Positions 16,510 through 25,624 are shown, numbered from the stretch's first letter. The stretch is DNA of 64,000 nt from Clostridia bacterium (GCA_017466365.1 JAFTUG010000016.1:124001-188000), one strand, 5' to 3'. Numbers and translations: made by a program. The notes: generated by a model from the sequence alone, not told the origin.

Positions 16510-17532
16510 TTATTTTTCCCATTTGATAACGGTTTTTCCGAAATGGCGGCTTATATCACGGGCAAAGGCGGTGTGAATATCAGAGATTGTTCTGACTTCG
16601 ATAACCTCGCCTATGAGGTTTTCAAGATATGCGGAAAGTTTGGGGTTTTCGGCAAGAAGATCCATTGTGCGCTGAAAATCTTCAACACCGCTTCGGCTTG
16701 AACCGAAAAGGTTAAGACCTTTTTCAAGCACCATTCTTGTATTGATATCAACAAATCTTTCGCTTACACCCATAAGACCTATTGAACCTTCGGGGTTTAT
16801 AAGGTCAATTATCTGTGCGATTGCAAAACGTGAGCCTTCACCGCCTACGCATTCAAATGCATGGTCGATTTTAAGCCCCTCGGGAACATGGTCAACATGG
16901 TATGCACCGTCTGCGAATGAAAAGTACGCAAGCTTATCGTAAACCGTTCCGAAAACATATAGCTTTGTTTCGGGATAAAGAGCTTTAAGAATGAGAGCTG
17001 TTATAAAGCCAACATTGCCGTCGCCCCAGATGCCGATAGAGTTTTTGCGCTTGTGAGCGAATTTTTCAAAACGTGTTACCGCATGAACGGCAACGCTGAT
17101 AAGCTCTGCGAATGATGCAATACGCAGGTCTGCGCCGTCGGGCACTCTTACGAGTCTGTCAGGCGCAATGTCTATATAATCTCTCAAAAAGCCGTCGTAA
17201 CCGCTTGAGCAGAAACGGCTTGTGGGTCTGTAGTTTTCAGCGATTATATCGTCTTCATCCATGGGTGTGTTCGGAACGGGAACAACCATTTCACCCGGTT
17301 TGAAATTACCCGTCGGGTCAAAAACAACCTTGGCAACGCATTCGTGAATGAGAGCCATCGGGAGCTTTGCCTTGAGCGCCTCACGGCTCCTGTTGCCGAG
17401 ATAATAACGCTGGTCGGCTTTGCATACCGAAAGGTAAACGGGGCGCAGGAGAACGCTGCTTTTTATATCCGGCTGTGTGCAGGCAACGTCAATCATGCCC
17501 GGTGCAATAAGCCTGTAAACTGAATTAATCAT
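16510..17532 (-). CDS. tarJ: ribitol-5-phosphate dehydrogenase (TarJ-like)
   Basis: Reduces ribulose-5-phosphate to ribitol-5-phosphate with NADPH for CDP-ribitol. A 340-residue medium-chain dehydrogenase: metal-site region PVYLSVCKADQRYYLG and ALIHECVAKV, nucleotide-binding GIWGDGNVGFITALILK. The start follows AAGGAG. It overlaps the preceding cytidylyltransferase by eight bases. That TarI-TarJ pairing is the main reason for naming it TarJ rather than a generic alcohol dehydrogenase. Confidence 0.88.
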   Translation of the reverse strand: MINSVYRLIAPGMIDVACTQPDIKSSVLLRPVYLSVCKADQRYYLGNRSREALKAKLPMALIHECVAKVVFDPTGNFKPGEMVVPVPNTPMDEDDIIAENYRPTSRFCSSGYDGFLRDYIDIAPDRLVRVPDGADLRIASFAELISVAVHAVTRFEKFAHKRKNSIGIWGDGNVGFITALILKALYPETKLYVFGTVYDKLAYFSFADGAYHVDHVPEGLKIDHAFECVGGEGSRFAIAQIIDLINPEGSIGLMGVSERFVDINTRMVLEKGLNLFGSSRSGVEDFQRTMDLLAENPKLSAYLENLIGEVIEVRTISDIHTAFARDISRHFGKTVIKWEK

Positions 17533-18241
17533 CTGACTCCTTGCCTTTCAAAAGAGTATGAGCAACCTTGAGGTCATACGGATAGGTGATTTTGATATTG
17601 AATACTTCTCCCTCAACCATATAAACAGCCTTGTTCTTGATTGAGAAGATTTTGCATGCATCTGTGAGAATTGCCTTCTCGTCATCGGTGAGGCTTGAAA
17701 GAACTCTTGCAAGCTCCTTAAGGCGGAAGGACTGCGGAGTCTGACCCTGATACATCTTGCTTCTGTCGGGGATTGAAGAAATGATTTTTCCGTCGGCACT
17801 TTCAACGATTGTGTCGGTAGCGGGAATAACGGTATCGCATGCACCGTATTCAAGCGCGGCGGCAACGTTTTCTTCAATTATTCTGTGTGTAAGGAAGGGT
17901 CTTACCGCATCGTGAGTTACGATAACGGTGTTTTCATCTGTTTCATAATTCTTTTCTATATATTCAATTGCGTTTTCGAGTGTACCGTTTCTTGAAGCAC
18001 CGCCTGCAATAACGGTAACTTTTTTGCCCTCGGGAAGATGTTTTTTAACCAAGTCCTGGGTGTGTGCAATCCATGCCTTGGGGCAGAGAACAAGAATTTC
18101 GTCAATTTTATCGTTAATGAAGAACTTTTCTATGGTATGAATAATAACGGGCTTTGTTCCGAGCTCAAGATACTGTTTGGGTGTTTCGGAATTGCCCATA
18201 CGGCTTCCTATGCCGCCTGCGAATACTGCTGCAAAAACCAT
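17525..18241 (-). CDS. tarI: ribitol-5-phosphate cytidylyltransferase (TarI/IspD family)
   Basis: Makes CDP-ribitol from CTP and ribitol-5-phosphate. It has 238 residues; MVFAAVFAGGIGSRMGNSETPKQYLEL is the nucleotide-binding loop, TVIVTHDAVRPFLTHRIIEEN the shared IspD/TarI motif, then YQGQTPQSFRL. The ATG at 18241 is preferred because GAAAGG is nine bases upstream; the ATG at 18250 abuts it. IspD has the same fold, but adjacency to tarJ and the wall-polymer genes favours TarI. A role as IspD cannot be excluded. Confidence 0.85.
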   Translation of the reverse strand: MVFAAVFAGGIGSRMGNSETPKQYLELGTKPVIIHTIEKFFINDKIDEILVLCPKAWIAHTQDLVKKHLPEGKKVTVIAGGASRNGTLENAIEYIEKNYETDENTVIVTHDAVRPFLTHRIIEENVAAALEYGACDTVIPATDTIVESADGKIISSIPDRSKMYQGQTPQSFRLKELARVLSSLTDDEKAILTDACKIFSIKNKAVYMVEGEVFNIKITYPYDLKVAHTLLKGKESDD

Positions 18242-18271
18242 ATTTCTCATCCTTTCAAATTGCTTTTAAGC

Positions 18272-19018
18272 TTATTTTCCGCCCTTAACCATTCGGTCAT
18301 ACTGCGCACAGATTTCCTTTGCATCGCCCTGTGCAATCAGCTTGCCGTGGTCAAGGATAATCGCCTTATTGCATATGTTAAGCACCTGCTGTGTGCTGTG
18401 CGAAACAAATAAAACGGTTGTTCCCTTATCAAACATCGAGCGGATTTTTGCTTCACTCTTCTGCCTGAATTTTGCGTCGCCTACAGATAAAACCTCGTCG
18501 AGAATAAGAATTTCCGGCTCAACTGCGGTTGCAATTGCAAAGCCGAGTCTTGCACGCATTCCCGATGAATAGTTTTTGACGGGAACCTCAATAAAATCCT
18601 TAAGCTCGGAAAATTCAACGATTTCATCATATTTTTCATCGATGAATTTTCTGGAATAGCCCATGGTGGCGCCGTAGAGATAAATATTTTCTTTGCCCGA
18701 GTAGTTCATGTCAAAGCCTGCGCCGAGCTCAAGCATGGGTGCAATAACGCCGTTGACCTTAACGCTGCCCTTTGAGGGCTTGAGAACGCCTGCAATAACC
18801 TTAAGCAGGGTTGATTTACCTGCACCGTTAAAGCCGAGAACACCTACTCTTTCGCCTTTTTCAACCGTGAAGCTGATATCCTGAAGTGCCCAGAATTCGG
18901 TGAAATGAAGCTTTCTTGTAACGAGCTTAATAAAATATTCTTTAATGTTATCAACCTTTTCTTTGTTGAGGTTGAACATCATGCTCATATTTTCAACAAC
19001 AATTGCGGGTTTGCTCAT
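18272..19018 (-). CDS. tagH: polysaccharide/teichoic-acid ABC exporter, ATPase (TagH-like)
   Basis: ATPase of the two-component exporter that carries the lipid-linked polymer out. It has 248 residues: Walker A GFNGAGKST, Q-loop region, signature YSSGMRARL, Walker B ILILDEVLSVGDAKF, and H-loop SHS. The short N-terminal stretch with NIKEYFIKLVTRKLHFTEFWALQDISF is typical of TagH/Wzt-type ATPases. There is no C-terminal substrate-recognition domain. It pairs with the permease immediately upstream. Confidence 0.9.
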   Translation of the reverse strand: MSKPAIVVENMSMMFNLNKEKVDNIKEYFIKLVTRKLHFTEFWALQDISFTVEKGERVGVLGFNGAGKSTLLKVIAGVLKPSKGSVKVNGVIAPMLELGAGFDMNYSGKENIYLYGATMGYSRKFIDEKYDEIVEFSELKDFIEVPVKNYSSGMRARLGFAIATAVEPEILILDEVLSVGDAKFRQKSEAKIRSMFDKGTTVLFVSHSTQQVLNICNKAIILDHGKLIAQGDAKEICAQYDRMVKGGK

Positions 19019-19033
19019 AAGCCGTTCCTTTCA

Positions 19034-19843
19034 TCAGATGTGAAGAATGAATTTGTCCTGTTTCTTATAGAAGGCAACAAGTCCTATAACAACGGTAACG
19101 ATTCCGAAGGCAAGTGAATAGAGAAGATGATTGATATTGAACATCTCTCCGAAAAGCACGCAGCTTCGGAACATCTGTGTTATCGAATAAAGCGGATTTG
19201 CCATAAGAGCCATTTTGAATATTTCGTTTTTGATGCCAAGCTGCTCAACCTGATAGAAAATCGGGGTGAGATAGAAAAGAAGGGTGCAGAAAACCTCGTA
19301 AAGATATTCGACATCCTTAAAGAAAACCTCAAGGGTTGAAAGAATAAGCCCGACACCTATGCTTACAAGAAGCAAAATTAAAATCGGAATAGGCGAAAGA
19401 AGGATATACGGGGTAATATGCGGCGGTTCGTTTGAGAAGAAATAGAAATACAGCATAAAGCAAACGAGCACCGTAAGAGAGATAAGGAAGGTTACAAAAT
19501 TTGCGATTATGTTTGAGAGGGGATAGATATATTTCGGAACATAAACCTTCTTGATAACCGATGCGCTGTTTCGGATTGAACGCATTGCTCTCTTTGTTGA
19601 CTGGGTGAAAAATTCAAATATAAGACGTCCGCAGAGAAGATAAATGGGATAATTCACAACTCCCGAACGCTTGCCGCCGAAAACTCCGCCGAAAACAATA
19701 ACAAGAATTATTGTTGTAAGAAGCGGCTGCAAAAACGTCCAGAAAATTCCGAGAACGGAGTTTCTGTATTGCAGCTTTATGTTTTTGCGGACTATTTCAT
19801 AAAGCAGATATCTGTATTTATAGAAATTTTTTAAATATTTCAT
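19034..19843 (-). CDS. tagG: polysaccharide/teichoic-acid ABC exporter, permease (TagG-like)
   Basis: ABC-2 type membrane subunit with 269 residues and about six membrane segments. Family marks are the N-terminal LLYEIVRKNIKLQYRNSVLGIFWTFLQPLL, then VNYPIYLLCGRLIFEFFTQSTKRAMRSIRNSASVIKKVYVPKYIYP, and a C-terminal Lys-rich end. It is 15 bases upstream of the ATPase gene, so they are cotranscribed. Confidence 0.9.
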   Translation of the reverse strand: MKYLKNFYKYRYLLYEIVRKNIKLQYRNSVLGIFWTFLQPLLTTIILVIVFGGVFGGKRSGVVNYPIYLLCGRLIFEFFTQSTKRAMRSIRNSASVIKKVYVPKYIYPLSNIIANFVTFLISLTVLVCFMLYFYFFSNEPPHITPYILLSPIPILILLLVSIGVGLILSTLEVFFKDVEYLYEVFCTLLFYLTPIFYQVEQLGIKNEIFKMALMANPLYSITQMFRSCVLFGEMFNINHLLYSLAFGIVTVVIGLVAFYKKQDKFILHI

Positions 19844-19864
19844 ATCATTTTCCCGTTTCTGCCG

Positions 19865-20626
19865 TTATTTTAAACCCCATTTTGCAAAATAATTGAGCAT
19901 GGAGTTGATTTGAACAAGCTTGAGCTTGAAATTCTTTTTGGATTCACGGCCCCATTCATGGTAAACCGTTGCTTTGGGATAATAAACCGTTCTGCAACGT
20001 GAATTAACCTCGCGTGTAAGGTCGCTGTCCTCAAAATACATGAAGTAGCGTTTATCAAAACCGCCGATTTCCTTAAACAGCTTTGTTCTTATGAACATGA
20101 AGCAGCCCGTTGCGTTTTCAATATCAATCGGCTGTGAGAGGTCGCAGTCAAGCATAGCATATTCTTTAAGAATTCCGCTCGGTTCGCCGCTTCCTCTTAA
20201 CCTGCTTGCAACAAGATATTTAAGGCAGGGATTGCGTTTGCCGAGAACCTGAAGTCTGCCGTCGGGGAAACGGATTTCAGGCGATACCATGCCGACATCT
20301 TTATTATTCTCAAGAAAATCGGCAAGTTTTGCAATAACGTCATCCCTTACTATAATGTCGGGGTTTATTATTACATGATAGTCGGACTCGAGTTTGTCCA
20401 ATATGAGGTTATGACCTTTGCCAAAGCCGATGTTTCCGCCGCTTCGGATAAGAGTAACCTCGGGATAATTTTTTTCTATATGTTCGATTGTTCCGTCTGT
20501 TGAGCCGTTGTCAACAACAAAAAGACGGAACGGAACCTCGGTGCATTTTAAAAGTGAGCCTACTGCATTGTCGATGGTTGCAATGTTGTTGTAGGTCACG
20601 ATGCAGCCGGTAACGGTTATACTCAT
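19865..20626 (-). CDS. family 2 glycosyltransferase, rhamnosyltransferase-like
   Basis: A 253-residue cytoplasmic GT2 enzyme of the WbbL/RfbF-like type: VTGCIVTYNNIATIDNAVGSLL, VVDNGSTDGTIEHI, GGNIGFGKGHNLIL, VIINPDIIV, NATGCFMFIRTKLFKEIGGFDKRYFMYFEDSDLTREV. The last block is typical of rhamnosyl- and related transferases. It is first to act or decorate within the polymer operon; the donor sugar is not determinable. Confidence 0.87.
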   Translation of the reverse strand: MSITVTGCIVTYNNIATIDNAVGSLLKCTEVPFRLFVVDNGSTDGTIEHIEKNYPEVTLIRSGGNIGFGKGHNLILDKLESDYHVIINPDIIVRDDVIAKLADFLENNKDVGMVSPEIRFPDGRLQVLGKRNPCLKYLVASRLRGSGEPSGILKEYAMLDCDLSQPIDIENATGCFMFIRTKLFKEIGGFDKRYFMYFEDSDLTREVNSRCRTVYYPKATVYHEWGRESKKNFKLKLVQINSMLNYFAKWGLK

Positions 20627-20661
20627 TTCTGTTTAATCCTTTCCAAGGCACATATTGGAAA

Positions 20662-21357
20662 TTATTTTATCCTTGCCAAAGATAAAAGTATCTTAAGCCG
20701 CCATTCGATTTTTTGCCGCATTGAAGTTTTTCCGCCCGTTACCGTTTCCGAATGTCTGCGCCACTTTATCAGCGGCTTTGAAAGAAGAAGAACATTTCGT
20801 TTTTTCTTTAACGCAACAAGCGCAATCCACCAGTCATGCATAGGAAGTGCCTCGGGGAAAGGCAGCGATTCCTGCAAAACCTGCTTTGTGAATGCCATGC
20901 AGCAGCCGACAAATGAATTTCTTGCCATGTTGCCGAAGAATGAAGCATTCGAGCCGTGGAGGGCAAAATATGACGGTTCGGTTATATTGAGGGCGGAATC
21001 CGTAACGGATGCATCGTGGAGAACAAGGTCTGCACCGTTTGAAAATTCCTTCATAACTAGTTCAGCCTTATCGGGCATCCATACATCGTCCTGATCACTC
21101 AAAAAGATAATATCTCCCGAGCAGGCTTTAAGGGCATTTTCAAAGTTCTTGACAACGCCCTCACCTTTGCCTTCAATATAGCGGACTCTTTTATCCCGGG
21201 ATTGATAATTCATAACGATTTCACGGGTTTTGCCCTGCGGATAATCGTCGGAAACTATCAATTCATCGTTTTCTCCGAGCTGACCGAGGATGGAATCGAG
21301 CTGCTCGGATATATATTGCTCACCTTTATAAGCGGCGAGTGCAACCGATATTTTCAT
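20662..21357 (-). CDS. family 2 glycosyltransferase
   Basis: A 231-residue GT2 enzyme: ISVALAAYKGEQYISEQLDSILGQ, DELIVSDDYPQG, GDIIFLSDQDDVWMPDKAEL and FVGCCMAFTKQVL. LSDQDD is the DXD metal site seen in rhamnan and capsule transferases. The start ATG at 21357 lies right after the lysS stop with no clear Shine-Dalgarno site, suggesting coupling to lysS; the longer frame would overlap lysS. Confidence 0.85.
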   Translation of the reverse strand: MKISVALAAYKGEQYISEQLDSILGQLGENDELIVSDDYPQGKTREIVMNYQSRDKRVRYIEGKGEGVVKNFENALKACSGDIIFLSDQDDVWMPDKAELVMKEFSNGADLVLHDASVTDSALNITEPSYFALHGSNASFFGNMARNSFVGCCMAFTKQVLQESLPFPEALPMHDWWIALVALKKKRNVLLLSKPLIKWRRHSETVTGGKTSMRQKIEWRLKILLSLARIK

Positions 21358-21358
21358 A

Positions 21359-23311
21359 TTAATAGAGCTTTGCACCGGCAGGTATATGATCATCAACCAT
21401 TAAAAGATGAAGCTTTTCTTCGCCCTCTTCTTCGTGGATTGCGCTCAAAAGCATACCGCAGGATTCAATGCCCATCATTGCTCTCGGAGGAAGATTTGTG
21501 ATAGCGATAAGTGTTTTGCCGATAAGCTCTTCGGGCTCATAGAAAGCATGGATACCGCTGAGAATGGTGCGTTCGTTTTCTGTTCCGTCATCAAGAGTGA
21601 ACTGCAAAAGCTTCTTGCTCTTGGGAACGGCAACGCATTCCTTAACCTTTACAGCTCTGAAATCGGATTTGCTGAAGGTTTCAAAATCAACCGTTTCTTC
21701 AAAGAGAGGCTCAATTTTAACCTTTGAGAAGTCAATTACTTCCTTAACAACAGGCTCTTCAACAGTTGCTTCTGCTTTTACGGAAGGCTGGGTTGAATCG
21801 CTGCCGCCGAGAGATTTCATTGTGGGGAAGAGAAGAACGTCTCTGATAGCCTGCGAATCGGTAAGGAGCATGCACATTCTGTCGATACCGAAGCCGATAC
21901 CGCCTGTGGGGGGCATGCCGTATTCAAGAGCCATCATAAAGTCTTCGTCTGTTGTGTTTGCTTCTTCATCGCCCTGGGCAAGCTGTGCCTCTTGAGCCTT
22001 GAAGCGCTCTCTCTGGTCAATGGGGTCGTTAAGCTCTGAATATGCGTTAGCCATTTCCCAGCCGTTCATAAAGAATTCGAAGCGCTCAACAAAATTGGGG
22101 TCCTCGGGCTTCTTCTTTGTGAGGGGAGAAATTTCGATGGGGTGGTCGATAACGAATGTGGGCTGAATAAGATGCTCTTCTGCATATTCTTCAAAGAACA
22201 TTGCAAGAATATCGCCCTTGCCGTGTCTGGCTTCATAATCTATGTGATGCTTGTCTGCAAGCGCTCTTGCATCCTCAAGAGTTTCTACCTCGTTCCAATC
22301 TATGCCTGCATACTTCTTAACTGCGTCAACCATTGTTATCTTTTCAAAGGGTTTGCCGAGATCCATTTCAACGCCGTTATAGGAAATTTTTGTTGTGCCG
22401 AGAACAGCCTGTGCAACATGGCGGTAGAGATTTTCGGTAAGCTCCATCATGCCGTGATAATCGGTGTATGCCTGATAAAGCTCCATAAGGGTGAATTCGG
22501 GATTGTGACGTGTATCGCAGCCTTCGTTTCTGAAAACTCTGCCGATTTCATAAACCTTTTCCATGCCGCCTACGATAAGTCTCTTAAGATAAAGCTCAAG
22601 AGAAATACGGAGCTTAAAATCTTCATTAAGAGCATTGTGGTGAGTAACAAAAGGTCTTGCGGCAGCACCGCCTGCATTTGAAACAAGAACGGGTGTTTCA
22701 ACCTCAAGGAAGCCCTGTGAATCAAGATAGCTTCTGATTTCGCGAAGAATGAGCGAACGCTTAACGAATGTATCCTTAACATCGGGGTTCATTATAAGGT
22801 CGAGATAACGTCTGCGGTAACGGGTATCTGTATTGGTAAGACCGTGGAACTTTTCGGGCAGGGGAAGAAGTGACTTTGAAAGAAGGCGCAATGCCTTTGC
22901 ATGAACGGAAACTTCGCCTCTTCTTGTTCTGAAAACGAAGCCCTTTACTTCAACGATATCACCGATATCCCACTTTTTAAAATCGGCAAAGCATTCCTCG
23001 CCGATTTCGTCAATCTTAACATAAACCTGCATTCTGCCTGTGAGGTCTCTTACGTCAATGAAGTTTGCCTTACCCATGTCACGGCGGCTCATCATTCTGC
23101 CGCAGATGGAAACATCTGTGTTTTCAAGCTCTTCAAAGCGTTCAACTATCTCTGCGTTGTGAATGGTCTGCTCTGCAAGAGTAATCTGAAACGGGTCATT
23201 GCCTGCTGCCTGAAGTGCTTCGAGCTTTTCAACCCTGATTTGTCGGAGTTCATTTGTGTCTTGAACCTGCTCCTCTTCGGGAGCGGCATTTACAATCTTT
23301 TCTTCAGCCAT
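21359..23311 (-). CDS. lysS: lysyl-tRNA synthetase with C-terminal tRNA-binding domain
   Basis: A class II synthetase of 650 residues, against about 490-500 for typical LysS. It has an anticodon-binding OB fold (ICGRMMSRRDMGKANFIDVRD), motif 1, motif 2 (YEIGRVFRNEGCDTRHNPEFTLMELYQAY) and motif 3 (GGIGFGIDRMCMLL). After a linker rich in Val/Glu (about residues 505-540) comes a Trbp111/EMAPII-type domain (DFRAVKVKECVAVPKSKKLLQFTLDDG..RTILSGI....LIGKTLIAITNLPPRAMMGIESCGMLLSA). This domain normally occurs at the MetRS C terminus or free, and binds tRNA nonspecifically. Heads the wall-polymer gene run. Confidence 0.95.
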   Translation of the reverse strand: MAEEKIVNAAPEEEQVQDTNELRQIRVEKLEALQAAGNDPFQITLAEQTIHNAEIVERFEELENTDVSICGRMMSRRDMGKANFIDVRDLTGRMQVYVKIDEIGEECFADFKKWDIGDIVEVKGFVFRTRRGEVSVHAKALRLLSKSLLPLPEKFHGLTNTDTRYRRRYLDLIMNPDVKDTFVKRSLILREIRSYLDSQGFLEVETPVLVSNAGGAAARPFVTHHNALNEDFKLRISLELYLKRLIVGGMEKVYEIGRVFRNEGCDTRHNPEFTLMELYQAYTDYHGMMELTENLYRHVAQAVLGTTKISYNGVEMDLGKPFEKITMVDAVKKYAGIDWNEVETLEDARALADKHHIDYEARHGKGDILAMFFEEYAEEHLIQPTFVIDHPIEISPLTKKKPEDPNFVERFEFFMNGWEMANAYSELNDPIDQRERFKAQEAQLAQGDEEANTTDEDFMMALEYGMPPTGGIGFGIDRMCMLLTDSQAIRDVLLFPTMKSLGGSDSTQPSVKAEATVEEPVVKEVIDFSKVKIEPLFEETVDFETFSKSDFRAVKVKECVAVPKSKKLLQFTLDDGTENERTILSGIHAFYEPEELIGKTLIAITNLPPRAMMGIESCGMLLSAIHEEEGEEKLHLLMVDDHIPAGAKLY

Positions 23312-23343
23312 GTTATTGTAATTCCTTTCTAACTAACTTAATG

Positions 23344-23387
23344 CCAAAAAGCGACAGGGGGAGAATTTTCTCCCGAATCCCATCGCC
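23344..23387 (-). terminator. possible terminator between greA and lysS
   Basis: On the minus strand a GGGAG-aaaatt-CTCCC hairpin inside a GCGA..TCGC outer pairing is followed by CTTTTTGG. Moderate strength; partial read-through from greA into lysS is likely. Confidence 0.45.
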
Positions 23388-23403
23388 AAATATTTTGATT
23401 TTA

Positions 23404-23874
23404 TTACTTGGAAATTTCAAGAACCTTCATTTTGATAATCTTGCCCGAAGGAGTCTGAACATCTGCAATGTCGCCGACTTTTTTGCCCATAATTGCTGAG
23501 CCCACGGGTGAGAGGTCGGAAATAATGCCGTTTTCGAGGTCGCTCTTACCGAGAATTTTATATTCAACCTCTTCGTCATATTCCATGTCATAAAGCTTTA
23601 CCTTTGAACCGATGCGTACAAATTCGGTTGTAAGCTCTGTTTCGTCAAGAATTTTAGCGTTGCGAAGGTCAGCCTCAAGCTTTGCAATTTCAGCTTCAAG
23701 CTTTGCCTGTTCGTTCATCGCCTCATCGTATTCTGCGTTTTCGGAAAGGTCGCCGTGTGAACGAGCTTCTTTGATTTTTTCGGCTATATCGTCTCTTCCC
23801 TCGGTTTTGAGTTTGTTAAGCTCTTCGCTCAATTTGTTATAATCTTCGCGGGTAAAGACTGTCTTTTTTTCCAT
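23404..23874 (-). CDS. greA: transcription elongation factor GreA
   Basis: Rescues backtracked RNA polymerase by stimulating transcript cleavage. It has 156 residues: N-terminal coiled coil (FTREDYNKLSEELNKLKTEGRDDIAEKIKEARSHGDLSENAEYDEA, with the catalytic acidic tip) and C-terminal FKBP-like domain (RIGSKVKLYDMEYDEEVEYKILG...SPVGSAIMGKKVGD). A strong promoter lies upstream. Confidence 0.97.
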   Translation of the reverse strand: MEKKTVFTREDYNKLSEELNKLKTEGRDDIAEKIKEARSHGDLSENAEYDEAMNEQAKLEAEIAKLEADLRNAKILDETELTTEFVRIGSKVKLYDMEYDEEVEYKILGKSDLENGIISDLSPVGSAIMGKKVGDIADVQTPSGKIIKMKVLEISK

Positions 23875-23929
23875 TTTGATATATCTCCTTTGATTATGAT
23901 AATAGACATACTAGTATAAAGTCTTTTAT

Positions 23930-23958
23930 ATTATATATTATATATATTAATATGTCAA
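23930..23958 (-). promoter_or_regulatory. sigma-A promoter of greA
   Basis: On the minus strand, TTGACA (23958-23953) and TATAAT (23935-23930) with a 17-base AT-rich spacer. Confidence 0.75.
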
Positions 23959-23970
23959 GTTTCAACTTTG

Positions 23971-24801
23971 TTACACTTTTTTGCCTATGAAGCATTTAAG
24001 ACATTTTTCTGCCTGCGGATTTTCACATTCCGAACAGCTTATTTCCGTTTTGCTGAAAGAGGAGGCTCTGTATTCTGAGCTGCCGCAAAGCTCTGTTAAT
24101 GCGCCTGCAAAATCCACGGTTTCTATATCGGGGGAAATAATGCTTTTGTGATAATCGGAAAGCTCAACTCCGCTGCCGCAAAAACGTATTTTTCCGCCGC
24201 TTTTTCTTTTAGCGGTGAAAACTGCGGCATCACTCATGGAGGTAAGTACGGCGCCGTCGCAGCATATCACGATTTCCGGATGCTTTACGGGTTCGTATGT
24301 GTTGCGGATTACAAGGGAAGCGCCGTAATTTTCATATATCTCTGCCGATGCAGAGGCAAATCTTTCGGGGTGGGATGTTATAACCCTCACCGTTGATGCA
24401 AAGGGAATTAATTCGTTTACTCTCTGATACATTACCGCATTTCTGTCCGTCAGAGTAATACAGGTTTTTTCCGGCGGCAAGTCCGATTGACCTATTGTTT
24501 TTAATGCCGTGTTAAAAATCAGAATCGCGTTCATGGAAATGGGGATAAACCTTTTCAGCCCCGAATTATCAGGCAGCGGTATGCTGTGTGAAGCAATTAT
24601 TCGCGAGGCATATCTGCCGCATTTTTCGGATGTGAGTACCCAGTCAATCCCGTTCTTTTCTTCAAGCACTTCCAAAACATAAAACGGCAGACCTCTGTCT
24701 GTTTTGCATACAAGGGCGGGAGCTTTTCTTATTCTTTTAGCTTGCTTTTTTCGCTCTATATATCTTTTTTCGGGCAAGACCGTCTTTAAAACAACAAACA
24801 C
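23971..24801 (-). CDS. conserved protein of unknown function with C-terminal Cys cluster
   Basis: A 276-residue protein I cannot assign. The start GTG at 24801 is set by GAGAGGTG six bases upstream; the frame continues to 24855 but lacks a ribosome site there. The N terminus has a basic stretch (RYIERKKQAKRIRK), the middle has VLTSEKCGRYASRIIASHSIPLPD, and the C terminus carries SCSECENPQAEKCLKCFIGKK, four clustered cysteines that could bind metal. No signal peptide or membrane helix is obvious. It lies 75 bases after the pseudouridine synthase start region, on the same strand, and upstream of greA. Confidence 0.6.
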   Translation of the reverse strand: MFVVLKTVLPEKRYIERKKQAKRIRKAPALVCKTDRGLPFYVLEVLEEKNGIDWVLTSEKCGRYASRIIASHSIPLPDNSGLKRFIPISMNAILIFNTALKTIGQSDLPPEKTCITLTDRNAVMYQRVNELIPFASTVRVITSHPERFASASAEIYENYGASLVIRNTYEPVKHPEIVICCDGAVLTSMSDAAVFTAKRKSGGKIRFCGSGVELSDYHKSIISPDIETVDFAGALTELCGSSEYRASSFSKTEISCSECENPQAEKCLKCFIGKKV

Positions 24802-24876
24802 ATTATTGCACCTCTCAAAGCAGTTTATTACCAAACTATGCAAGAGATAAAACAATAATGTGTTATTGGTTATATT

Positions 24877-25602
24877 TTATTCATCTTTGAAAACAAGCTC
24901 AAGTTCTTCGGCGGTCATTTCACGGCATTCGCCTTCTTCAAGAGAGGTATCAAGCTTAAGTGAGCCAATCTGAATTCTTCTCAAATGCTCAACATTGTTA
25001 CCGAGAGCATGAAACATGCGCTTTACCTGATGATATTTACCCTCTCTTATCTTGATTTCGGCAGCGGGCAATCCCTCACTTGTTGTAAAGGCTTTAACCT
25101 TTGCAGGCAAGCATTCCGTGCCGTCTCCGAGGGTAATTCCTTCCTCTAATTTTTTGATATCGTTTTCGTCAATCGGGAAGGATAATGTGGCTTCATAGGT
25201 CTTGAAAACATGATGTGCAGGGCTCATTATTCTGTGTGCAAAAGCACCGTCATCCGTTATAATTAAAAGACCTACGGTGTCTCTGTCAAGTCTGCCAGCA
25301 GGGAAAAGGCTGCGTCTTTTAAGCTCGGGAGGAATGATGTCAATAACGGTCTTTTTTGCAGGGTCCGTGGTTGCGCTGATAACCCCTTGAGGCTTGTTGA
25401 GCATTATGTAAACATGCTCCTTTGCTGTAAAGCTATATCCCTTTACATCTATGTTATCAACCTCGGGGTCAACAAGCTCCTCCGCACGCAGACAAACTCT
25501 TGAATTTACCGATACCGCAGCATCCTTTATCAGCTTTCGTGCATCTTTTCTGGATACATTGCAGTTGAGTGCTATTAACTTATCAAGACGTTTAAGACCC
25601 AT
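24877..25602 (-). CDS. RsuA-family rRNA pseudouridine synthase
   Basis: Isomerises a uridine in rRNA, probably U516 of 16S (RsuA) by family similarity. It has 241 residues: N-terminal S4 RNA-binding domain (KRLDKLIALNCNVSRKDARKLIKDAAVSVN), then YIMLNKPQGVISAT, the catalytic-Asp motif AGRLDRDTVGLLIITDDG, and REGKYHQVKRMFHALGN. RluB/RluF-type specificity cannot be excluded from sequence alone. Confidence 0.92.
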   Translation of the reverse strand: MGLKRLDKLIALNCNVSRKDARKLIKDAAVSVNSRVCLRAEELVDPEVDNIDVKGYSFTAKEHVYIMLNKPQGVISATTDPAKKTVIDIIPPELKRRSLFPAGRLDRDTVGLLIITDDGAFAHRIMSPAHHVFKTYEATLSFPIDENDIKKLEEGITLGDGTECLPAKVKAFTTSEGLPAAEIKIREGKYHQVKRMFHALGNNVEHLRRIQIGSLKLDTSLEEGECREMTAEELELVFKDE

Positions 25603-25624
25603 ATGAATCTCCCTATAAGAATTT

